DNA from: Elusimicrobiota bacterium
GTDB taxonomy: Bacteria > Elusimicrobiota > Elusimicrobia > UBA1565 > UBA9628
Direction: 5' to 3'
Assembly (NCBI GenBank): GCA_016182905.1
Contig: JACPFR010000057.1
Location: 1 to 64,000, forward strand
DNA: 64,000 bases
The translations under genes and the position numbers were made by a program. Below the pieces are notes generated by a model. That model did no database searches and had not been told where the DNA came from. It worked only from the letters and a program-made list of their open reading frames with translations. Every line of letters begins with the position of its first letter. Position 1 is the stretch's first letter. This document shows positions 31,188 to 38,477 of the stretch, one piece after another.

Positions 31188-31754
31188 ATGTCCCTTCCCA
31201 ACCGCCTGACGATGCTGCGCATCGTCCTGGCGGCCGCGGTGTTCGGCGCCCTGATGTCCGAGGAGCCGGGCTGGCACTCCGCCGCGCTGGTCATGTTCGT
31301 CCTCGCGATCATCACGGATTGGCTCGACGGCTGGCTGGCGCGCCGCATGAAGTCCGTGAGCCCCTTCGGCAAGGTCGCCGACCCGATCGCCGACAAGATC
31401 CTCGTCATCGGGACCTTGATCGCCCTCATCCGCCTCAAGGAGCTCGAGGTCCCGCTGTGGGCGGTCTTCGTCATCGTCATGCGCGAGCTCGTCATCGGCG
31501 GCGTGCGCGTGATCGCCGGCGCGCAGGGCAAGGTCCTCGCCGCCGACAAGTGGGGGAAGATCAAGACCGCGATCCAGCTCGTCGCGATCATGCTGATGAT
31601 CGGCGTCGTCGTCGCCAAGGACCGCGGCCAGGCCCGGCCCTGGATGATCAAGGCGGTCTACCCGCTGACGGCGCTGTGCGCCGCGCTCGCCTTGTCGAGC
31701 CTCGCCTCCTACCTGCGCCAGTACCGCGCGATGCTCGAGAAGTCCTGGGAATGA
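31188..31754 (+). CDS. pgsA: CDP-diacylglycerol-glycerol-3-phosphate 3-phosphatidyltransferase
   Basis: This 188-residue integral membrane enzyme makes phosphatidylglycerol phosphate. The CDP-alcohol phosphotransferase motif is complete: D47-G48, A51-R52, G61, D65 and D69 (DGWLAR, then FGKVADPIAD). Four or more transmembrane helices are visible. It starts 3 bases after rodZ and overlaps pgpA by 4 bases (ATGA), the next enzyme of the same pathway. Confidence 0.94.
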   Translation: MSLPNRLTMLRIVLAAAVFGALMSEEPGWHSAALVMFVLAIITDWLDGWLARRMKSVSPFGKVADPIADKILVIGTLIALIRLKELEVPLWAVFVIVMRELVIGGVRVIAGAQGKVLAADKWGKIKTAIQLVAIMLMIGVVVAKDRGQARPWMIKAVYPLTALCAALALSSLASYLRQYRAMLEKSWE

Positions 31755-32227
31755 CCCTCGAACGGGCCGGCGTCATGTTGGCGACCGGCCTAGGGATAAG
31801 CTATATTGCCCCGACGGGACGCGGCCGGAAGTGGACCGGCGCGGGGCTGCTCGGGACGCTCGAGGGGCTCGCGCTCTGGTTCCTGCTCCCGGAGGCTCCC
31901 CCGGCTTACGCGCTCGTCGTCGTCGCGGCGATCGCGGCGGCGTGCTGGATCTGCGGGATCGCCGAAAAGGCGTTGAAGACGCACGACGATTCCCGCATCG
32001 TGCTCGACGAGATCGTGGGCTTCTGGGTCGCGGCCGCGTGGCTGCCCAGGACCTGGACGGCGGCCCTGGCGGCCTTCGTGCTGTTCCGTTTTTTCGACGC
32101 GGTGAAGCTGCCGCCGTATAAGTACCTCGAACGCCTTCCGGGCGGGACGGGGGTCGTGATGGACGACGTCGGCGCCGGAATCGTCGCGAACCTGCTCGCA
32201 CGCTTGATACTTGGGAGAATGATCTGA
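31751..32227 (+). CDS. pgpA: Phosphatidylglycerophosphatase A
   Basis: This 158-residue membrane phosphatase removes phosphate from phosphatidylglycerol phosphate, the step after PgsA. Diagnostic segments are KTHDDSRIVLDEIVGFW and the C-terminal GGTGVVMDDVGAGIVANL. Hydrophobic helices lie around residues 40-75 and 95-115. The ATG at 31751 overlapping the pgsA stop is chosen; the much longer frame upstream is a shadow. Its last codons carry the overlap with the next gene's probable CTG start. Confidence 0.92.
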   Translation: MTLERAGVMLATGLGISYIAPTGRGRKWTGAGLLGTLEGLALWFLLPEAPPAYALVVVAAIAAACWICGIAEKALKTHDDSRIVLDEIVGFWVAAAWLPRTWTAALAAFVLFRFFDAVKLPPYKYLERLPGGTGVVMDDVGAGIVANLLARLILGRMI

Positions 32228-33459
32228 AGTCCACGAGGACCGCGCTGTTCATCGCCGTAGCCGCCCTTCTCGGGACGACCGCGCCCGTCGCCGCCCAAGA
32301 GACGCCCTGGACCCCTCCGACCGGCCAGACCAACCCCTGGGCCGTTCCCGCGGCCACCGCGGTGCCCGTCGCGCCCTCGCCCGTGCTCACGCTCGGCTCG
32401 CCGCTGTCCGTGTCCGGCGGCCCCTGGGTGCCCGCCGAGGTCCTCTTCTTCTCCGCCGGCCGGGTCGTCGCCGACTACGCGTGGCGCGATTCCGTGCGCG
32501 CGCGCCGGGGCCACCTCTACACCGCCGCCGACCTGCAGAGCGACGTGCAGGACCTGATGACGCTCGGCCGCTTCACCACCTTGACGCCCGCCGTGTACGC
32601 GATCCCCGGCTCGCCCGTGCCCCCCGAGTTCTCCGCCATCTCCGTCTCGACCAACCAGGTCCGCGTCGTCTTCGAGGTCATGGAGAAGCCGGTCGAAGCC
32701 CCGAAGGTCGTCTTCGTCACGCCGCCCACCGCGGTCGGCGGCGTGCTGCTGACCCCGACGGCGTGGCGCGGCGCCGGGCGCTTCGAGAACCCGGGCATGG
32801 CGCTCGACATCAACGCCGCCTACTTCATCGGCCGCCTCTACGGGAAGAACTCCTATCCCGACTCGCCGCGCAAGACGAACTACATCGACCGCATCGGCCT
32901 CTGGACCTTGACCGCCGACGGCAAGATGCAGATCCAGTCGGAGACCCGCCTGCGGCCGGCCGTCGCGGTCGGCGGCCAGGCGATGCTCGTCTTCCGCGAC
33001 TCGCCCCAGCCGACGGTGACCGCGCCCGGCGTGTCGGTCAAGATCGACACGAAGAACACGAAGATCCTGACCGACGGCTACTTCGTCGCGTCCAAGAAGT
33101 TCGGGCCCATCCGCACCAGCGCCGGCCTGATGCAGGGCACGATCGGCAACCTCGCCGCGAACATGTCCGAGTTCCTGACGCCCGAGGCCCTCAAGTTCTA
33201 CACCCGGGACAACACCGGCACGCAGGTCGTCTCCCGAACCGTCCCGTTCGCCAGCGCCTTCTACCTGCTCAAGCCCGACTATCCGATCGGCGTCGAGGTG
33301 ATGAAGTTCAACGGCGCCGCGCGCAAGCCGATGCTGATCAACTTCAAGATCGGCCGCTTCCTGAAGATGAACTTCGACCTGGCCCTGCTCAAGTACCAGG
33401 GCGGCTACGACCTGCTGGGCTTCTTCCAGTTCAGGTACAACCATTTTCCGAAAAAATAA
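32224..33459 (+). CDS. Exported protein with POTRA-like domain, probable outer-membrane protein (CTG start)
   Basis: This is a protein of about 411 residues. The first in-frame ATG would give a product starting at 32362 without a signal peptide. Reading upstream in the same frame gives a clean signal peptide (KSTRTALFIAVAALLGTTAPVAAQ) whose only nearby start is CTG at 32224. That CTG overlaps the pgpA stop as CTGA and has GGGAGA five bases upstream. The mature protein has one POTRA-like unit (HLYTAADLQSDVQDLMTLGRF...VRVVFEVMEKP) and then a beta-rich C-terminal part ending FFQFRYNHF, suggesting an outer-membrane barrel. A BamA/Omp85-like relation is plausible but not proven. Confidence 0.75.
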   Translation: MKSTRTALFIAVAALLGTTAPVAAQETPWTPPTGQTNPWAVPAATAVPVAPSPVLTLGSPLSVSGGPWVPAEVLFFSAGRVVADYAWRDSVRARRGHLYTAADLQSDVQDLMTLGRFTTLTPAVYAIPGSPVPPEFSAISVSTNQVRVVFEVMEKPVEAPKVVFVTPPTAVGGVLLTPTAWRGAGRFENPGMALDINAAYFIGRLYGKNSYPDSPRKTNYIDRIGLWTLTADGKMQIQSETRLRPAVAVGGQAMLVFRDSPQPTVTAPGVSVKIDTKNTKILTDGYFVASKKFGPIRTSAGLMQGTIGNLAANMSEFLTPEALKFYTRDNTGTQVVSRTVPFASAFYLLKPDYPIGVEVMKFNGAARKPMLINFKIGRFLKMNFDLALLKYQGGYDLLGFFQFRYNHFPKK

Positions 33460-33481
33460 CGACCTCCCCGGTTGACGGAAA

Positions 33482-34072
33482 ATGATCGATAAACGTCCTC
33501 ACCCCCTGTTCGATTCCCTGACGCCGCGCCTCGCCGCCGCGAGACGGAACCCTCCGCGGCCCGGGCTCCTCGAGACCTCGGTCGCGCTGATGCTCGCGCC
33601 CGGGGAGAGAGGACTGGAAGCCTTGTTCATCCGCCGCGCCGTGCGCGCGGGCGACCCGTGGTCGGGGAACATCGGCCTGCCCGGCGGAAGGCGGGAGGCG
33701 GGGGACGCGGACCTCCTCGCCACCGCGATCCGGGAGACGCGCGAGGAGATCGGCGTCGACCTGCCGCCGGGGGCCCTGCTCGGAGCCCTCGACGACCTCC
33801 AGCCCAGCACGCCCGCTTTGCCGCCGCTGATGATCCGGCCTTTCGTCTTCGGCGTGAGCCCGCGCCCGGAGGCGGGGACCAGCGCGGAGGTCGCCGCGTC
33901 GTTCTGGGTCCCGCTCGAGTCGCTCCACGCGGCACGGAGCCTGACCAAGGTCTCGATCCGGGAGAAGTCCGTCGAGGTCCCCTGCTTCAAGCTGCCCGAC
34001 CTTCCCGAGGGCCTCGTCGTCTGGGGCCTGACCTACCGCATCGTCAACGGGCTCCTGCCTTTGCTGCCTTGA
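33482..34072 (+). CDS. NUDIX hydrolase, CoA-pyrophosphatase-like
   Basis: This 196-residue protein has a NUDIX box in the form LPGGRREAGDADLL followed by ATAIRETREEIGV, preceded by GDPWSGNIG. This variant, with GDAD before the RExxEExG helix, is typical of the CoA diphosphatase group, which cleaves CoA to phosphopantetheine and ADP. It is the last gene of the plus-strand run, followed by an inverted-repeat element and then convergent genes. Confidence 0.88.
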   Translation: MIDKRPHPLFDSLTPRLAAARRNPPRPGLLETSVALMLAPGERGLEALFIRRAVRAGDPWSGNIGLPGGRREAGDADLLATAIRETREEIGVDLPPGALLGALDDLQPSTPALPPLMIRPFVFGVSPRPEAGTSAEVAASFWVPLESLHAARSLTKVSIREKSVEVPCFKLPDLPEGLVVWGLTYRIVNGLLPLLP

Positions 34073-34081
34073 ACGGCGGAC

Positions 34082-34202
34082 GGATTCAACCACAAAGACA
34101 CCAAGCCACAAAGAACGGCAACGGATAAAGTCGACGGCCGTGGCCATATGCCGTTACCATGCTTTCCGTTCTTTGTGTCTTGGTGTCTTTGTGGTTCATC
34201 CG
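34082..34202. repeat. ACCACAAAG-type inverted-repeat element (copy B)
   Basis: The left arm is 34082-34124 (ACCACAAAGACACCAAG, then CACAAAGAACGG) and the right arm is 34161-34202 (CCGTTCTTTGTG, CTTGGTGTCTTTGTGGTT). They are long, nearly exact reverse complements, and the centre also contains a GGCCATATGCC near-palindrome. It lies between convergent genes. Copy A is at 19452-19565. No open frame is present. Confidence 0.85.
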
Positions 34203-34206
34203 TTCC

Positions 34207-34232
34207 CCGGACTGTTTCCGGAAACAGTCCGG
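34207..34232. repeat. Perfect 26-bp palindrome with CTGTTTCCGGAAACAG core
   Basis: An uninterrupted perfect palindrome (CCGGA before the core and TCCGG after it) 7 bases beyond the stop codon of the DUF2723 gene at 34240. It is the best member of the four-copy palindrome family. There is no U-tract, so if it terminates transcription it does so unconventionally. Confidence 0.8.
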
Positions 34233-34239
34233 AAGCGGT

Positions 34240-36429
34240 TCAACGCCGGGCGCGCAGGACGGCGAGGGAGCGCGCGGCGGCGGCGTGGCCGGGGTCGAGG
34301 CGCACGGCCTCGGAGAGGTGCTCCTCGGCGGCGGCCCAGTCCTTGCCCCAGGCCAGAACGGCGAGGTCGTAGCGCGTCTCCGCGAGGGGATACAGGGCCA
34401 GGGCGCGGCGGTAATGCGCCTCGGCGCCGGCGGCGTCGCCCAGTTTCTCGTGCGCCACGCCGCTGTGCGTGGCGGACTCGGCGGCCTGACGGCGCAGGTC
34501 GGAGACCACGCCGGGCAGGGCCCGGAAGCGGCCGGCGAGCGCGAGCTTCTCGGCGAACAGGCCGTCGGCGAGCGCATAAGACGCGGCCGCCTCGGCCATG
34601 CGCCCGCCGCTCGCCTGGAGGTAGCCGAGGAAGAGGGGGACGTCGGGGAACCGCCAGTTCGCGGCCCAAGCCTCCTGGAGGGCTTCCTCCGACGCGGCGA
34701 GCCGGTTCCTCCGCTGGTGGCCGACCGCGCTGCGGTATGCGGCGGCGGCGTAGCCCTCGATGAGGTCGCGCGTGAAGAAATCCGGCGCCTCCTCGACGCG
34801 CCGCGCGCCGCGGCGGACGAGCAGGTCGCGCGGGAGTTCCTCCGGGGCGCCGGAGACGGCCTGCAGGAGGCCGCGCGGCGTCAGGGCCGGGACGAGGCTC
34901 TCGGGCGGCTCGGCGTCCTGCGTCATCAGCACCGGGGCGCCGGAGACGCCCAGGGCCTTCCAGCCCTCGGGAGCGGCGAGGCTCGTGACGAGCAGGGCAT
35001 GGTCCCGGCGGCGCCAGTCGGCCTGATACCAAGGAGAGCCGGCCAGTCCCTGGGACACGATGCGCAGGTCGGGGCGGCGCCCGGCGACGGTCTGGTAATG
35101 CCACAGAGCGTAGAGCTGCACGTCCTTCTTGGCGACGACGACGGAGCCCGGTGGCGCGGCGCGGAAGACGTTGGCGGCGAAATCGAGCGTGTGGAAGTGC
35201 GCGCGGCGGTCGAGACGCTCGGGCACGGCCCGCGCCAGCGGCCAGGCGAGGACGGCCGCGACGGCGGCGGCGCGGCGGTACGCGCCGAGCGCGGCGACGC
35301 CGCCGGCCAGCCAGAACAGGAGCATCGCGTCGGAGAGCAGGTAATGCGGGTCGAGGATGGCGGCGGCGTGAGGGTTCGGCGGCATGTTCGCGAGGAACAG
35401 GAAGACGGGCCCGGCCCACCACCACGCGACGAGGCGCCCGTAGAAGCGCGAGCGGTCCTCGCGCAGGTCGGCGAACGCCCCGAGCGCGGCCAGCGCCAGC
35501 GCCGGGCCGAAGGCGTCCCACAGGTGCGCGCCCCACAGGCGGAGGTTGTCGGCGAACAGCTCGCCGGTCCCGTAGTTGCGGGAGATCAGGTCGAGCGTGC
35601 CGCCGTAGCGCGTGCGCAGCAGGGAGTCGAGAAAGCCGGCGGCGGCGGCGGGATGGTTCCAGTCGAGCAGAGGCCCCGTGGCGGAGCGCACGGGAAGGTA
35701 CAGGTACGCGGACAAGCCCGCGAGGCCGGCGGCCGCGCCCCACGCGGCGCGGCGCGCCGCGCCTTCGCCGCGCGCGCGCGCGACGAAGGTGCCCAGGATC
35801 AAGGCGGCGGCGGGGATGTTCGAGCCCGACAGCGCCGAGACGGCCGGGAACAGGACGAGGGCCGCGCCGAGCCAGAGGTTGTCCTCGCCCGGGACCGCCC
35901 GGCGGCAGGACAGCGCGAGCCAGACGAGGCCGGGCGCGAGAAGGATCAGGTCGAGGCGGTTGGCGAGCAGGAGGCCGCACAGGTAGCAGAAGGCGGGCCA
36001 CAGACGCTCGGAGGGGTCGGTCGAAAGGCGCCCGGCCAAAGCGATCAGGCCGACGGCGCTCAGGACCCACAGAGAGTACATCTCGGAGACCTGCGCGACG
36101 GCCCAGAAGCCCGGGTTGAAGGCCAGGCACAGCGCCGCCGCGAGCCCGGCCAGGGCTCCCTTGCGGGGGCGGATCACGGCGAAAAGCAGGGCGCAGGCGG
36201 CGGCGCCGGCGGCCGCGGAGAGGAGGTTGAGCCGGTAGGCCGGGTTGCCGAGCGGAAGCAGGCTCGCCAGACGGCCGAGGAGCACGTACAGCGGATAGCT
36301 CGTCGGGTGCGCCACGCCGAGCGTGGCGGCGGCCAAGGTCATCTCCCCCGTGTCGCGCCAGGGCGCCAGCACGGGAGGCAGCCTCGTCAGATACAGCGCG
36401 AGGACGCCGAGGAATACCCCGAAGCTCAT
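34240..36429 (-). CDS. DUF2723 membrane protein with C-terminal TPR (copy 2)
   Basis: This is a 729-residue polytopic protein. The N-terminal part carries the DUF2723 signature (DTGEMTLAAATLGVAHPTSYPLYVLLGRLAS...AYRLNLLSA). About ten transmembrane helices extend to residue ~430. The rest is soluble and ends in TPR-like units (GDAAGAEAHYRRALALYPLAETRYDLAVLAWGKDWAAAEEHL). DUF2723 proteins resemble GT-C glycosyltransferases such as protein O-mannosyltransferases; no activity can be assigned here. The ATG at 36429 overlaps the upstream paralogue's stop by 4 bases. It is the last gene of the seven-gene operon. Confidence 0.88.
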   Translation of the reverse strand: MSFGVFLGVLALYLTRLPPVLAPWRDTGEMTLAAATLGVAHPTSYPLYVLLGRLASLLPLGNPAYRLNLLSAAAGAAACALLFAVIRPRKGALAGLAAALCLAFNPGFWAVAQVSEMYSLWVLSAVGLIALAGRLSTDPSERLWPAFCYLCGLLLANRLDLILLAPGLVWLALSCRRAVPGEDNLWLGAALVLFPAVSALSGSNIPAAALILGTFVARARGEGAARRAAWGAAAGLAGLSAYLYLPVRSATGPLLDWNHPAAAAGFLDSLLRTRYGGTLDLISRNYGTGELFADNLRLWGAHLWDAFGPALALAALGAFADLREDRSRFYGRLVAWWWAGPVFLFLANMPPNPHAAAILDPHYLLSDAMLLFWLAGGVAALGAYRRAAAVAAVLAWPLARAVPERLDRRAHFHTLDFAANVFRAAPPGSVVVAKKDVQLYALWHYQTVAGRRPDLRIVSQGLAGSPWYQADWRRRDHALLVTSLAAPEGWKALGVSGAPVLMTQDAEPPESLVPALTPRGLLQAVSGAPEELPRDLLVRRGARRVEEAPDFFTRDLIEGYAAAAYRSAVGHQRRNRLAASEEALQEAWAANWRFPDVPLFLGYLQASGGRMAEAAASYALADGLFAEKLALAGRFRALPGVVSDLRRQAAESATHSGVAHEKLGDAAGAEAHYRRALALYPLAETRYDLAVLAWGKDWAAAEEHLSEAVRLDPGHAAAARSLAVLRARR

Positions 36430-38477
36430 CTCTTGCCCGTCGCCCGGAAGCGGGCCTGCGCCGCCCACGCGGCGGAGCGCCCGTCGGCCGGATCGAGCTC
36501 GGCGGCCGAGGCGAAGGCGTCGGCGGCGTCGGCCCAGCGCGAGTCGGCCCACAGGCGGGCGCCGAGCGCGGACCAGGCCCGGGCGGAGCGCGGCTCGCGG
36601 CGTACGGCCTCGCGGAAGGCGGCCTCGGCGTCCCGGGTCTTGCCCGCGCGCTCGAGGGCCACGCCCAGGTTCGACATCGCCTCGGCCTTCGCGGGCTCGA
36701 GCGCGGCGCCGGCGCGGTACGCGCGCTCGGCCGACGGCCAGTCGCGGCGCTCCATGGCGCGGAAGCCGGCCGCGCCGAGCGCGTAGGCCGCGGTCGGGAC
36801 GACCCACAGGGCGTCGGGAGCGAGCGAGGCCGCCGACTCGATCCAGCGCACGCCCGCCTCCCCGTCGCCGCGCGAGAGCGCCTCGACGCCGCGCTGATAG
36901 GGGATGAACGCCGCGAGCGCGCGGTCGCGGTAGCGCGCCGCCGCCGCCTCGCGCGTCCAGCGCACGGCCATGGTCTCGCGCAAGGCGGGACCGTCGGGGA
37001 AAGGGGCCCCCGGCCGCAGGGGGCGGCGCAGGAATCCCGCGGGGGCGAGCGCGGCGCCGGGCAGCACGTTCTCGTTCAAGGTCGAGTACCACAGGCGGCC
37101 CGAGGCGAACCAGCGGCCCTCGACCTCTCGGCGGCGGGCCTCCTTGGCGTCCTTGGTCAACGAACGGAAATCGGCGCCGTAGCCTCCCGGGAAGACGACG
37201 CCGCCGCGGTCGCGCAACTCGACGTCGGGACGAAGGCCGGAGGCGACGGTCAGGAACGATAACGAATAGAAGGTGTCGTCCCCGCCGTCCATTACTACGA
37301 TCGCGTTCGGGGGAAGGCTCCTAAGAATGCCCCTTCCGTAATCGTAGGTCAAAAAATCATTTCTTCTTGTTTCGGCCAACGCCTCAGGAATCATCGAGAG
37401 AGCCGCGATCACGGCGGCTAAAGCGGAGAACTTCGCCACGCGCGCGCCGAGCATGGCGAGGCCCGCGGCGAGGAAGGGGACGACGCCGAGCAGGGGCAGG
37501 AGGAAGAAGCGCTCGAGCGCGCCGCTCGTCTGCGCGTCGAAGCCCGGGCGGCCGAGGAACAGGAACAGCGGCCCCGCGGCGAGCAGCCAGACGGCGGGGA
37601 CGGCGGCCTCGAGCGCGAGCCCCGAGCGGCGGAAGGACGCCGCGCCCGCGGCGGCGAGCAGGAAGCCGGCGGGGCCGAAGGCGCGGACCAGCGCGCCGAT
37701 GAAGCGCCGGAGCTGGGCGCCCAGCTCGGCGGGCCCGAACTCGCGGGCCCCGTCGACGGTCAGCGCGAAGGTGCCGTAGTCGCGGCGCAGGAGCAGGCGC
37801 CGCAGCGCCTCGGGCGTCGTCGCGTGGCCCCAGTCCACCGGCGGAGAGGCCGCCGCGCGCAGGGGGATGGCCAGGTGCAGGGCGAAACCGGCGACGGCGC
37901 CGAGGGCCGCGCAGGCGAGGGCCTTGGGCCACGATCCTTTCTTGCCGAGGCCGGCGAGGATCAGGGCGGGAAGGACGAGGAGCAAGGTCTGGTGCACGCC
38001 GAGGCCGAGGCCGAAGACGAGGCCGAGGGCCGCGGCCGGGCCCGGCTGGAGCAGCCGCTCGCCCGCCGCCGCGGCGACCCACAGCAGCCCCGCGCCGGCC
38101 AGCGCGAGCGGGGCGAAGGCTTCCGCCACCGCGCTCTGCTCGCGCCACAGCGGGGCGAGGCCCAGGATGACGACCGCGCCGACGCGTGCGGCGCGCCCCG
38201 CGCCCCAGCGCCGCAGCGCGTCGCACAGCAGGGCCAGGGCCGCGGCGGCGCACAGCGCGGAGAGCAGGTTGGCGCGGTACGCCCAGTCGCCGAGCGGCAG
38301 GGCCGTGCCCAGCGCCTTGGCGAGCACGGTCCAGGCCGCGTACCCGGGCGCGTGCGGCACGCCCCAGGACGCGGCCGCGGCGGCGAACTCCCCGGCGTCG
38401 CCGGTGGTGACCGAGGGCGCGGCCTGATGGACGCCGAGGGCCGCGAAGGCGAGGAACAGGAGCGCGCTCTCAAGCAT
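36426..38477 (-). CDS. DUF2723 membrane protein with C-terminal TPR (copy 1)
   Basis: This is a 683-residue paralogue of the downstream gene. The DUF2723 start is VTTGDAGEFAAAAASWGVPHAPGYAAWTVLAKALG, followed by YRANLLSALCAA. About ten transmembrane helices occupy residues 1-370. The C-terminal half is soluble, with TPR-type repeats (AERAYRAGAALEPAKAEAMSNLGVALERAGKTRDAEAAF). It overlaps the upstream amidotransferase-like gene by 8 bases. An unexpectedly AT-richer patch around 37260-37390 encodes the loop after the last membrane helix. Confidence 0.88.
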   Translation of the reverse strand: MLESALLFLAFAALGVHQAAPSVTTGDAGEFAAAAASWGVPHAPGYAAWTVLAKALGTALPLGDWAYRANLLSALCAAAALALLCDALRRWGAGRAARVGAVVILGLAPLWREQSAVAEAFAPLALAGAGLLWVAAAAGERLLQPGPAAALGLVFGLGLGVHQTLLLVLPALILAGLGKKGSWPKALACAALGAVAGFALHLAIPLRAAASPPVDWGHATTPEALRRLLLRRDYGTFALTVDGAREFGPAELGAQLRRFIGALVRAFGPAGFLLAAAGAASFRRSGLALEAAVPAVWLLAAGPLFLFLGRPGFDAQTSGALERFFLLPLLGVVPFLAAGLAMLGARVAKFSALAAVIAALSMIPEALAETRRNDFLTYDYGRGILRSLPPNAIVVMDGGDDTFYSLSFLTVASGLRPDVELRDRGGVVFPGGYGADFRSLTKDAKEARRREVEGRWFASGRLWYSTLNENVLPGAALAPAGFLRRPLRPGAPFPDGPALRETMAVRWTREAAAARYRDRALAAFIPYQRGVEALSRGDGEAGVRWIESAASLAPDALWVVPTAAYALGAAGFRAMERRDWPSAERAYRAGAALEPAKAEAMSNLGVALERAGKTRDAEAAFREAVRREPRSARAWSALGARLWADSRWADAADAFASAAELDPADGRSAAWAAQARFRATGKR

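Noticed and set aside
34159-36786. 875-codon plus-strand frame opposite the DUF2723 genes
   Set aside because: It starts inside the inverted-repeat element and continues antisense to clear membrane-protein genes. Composition is shadow-like.
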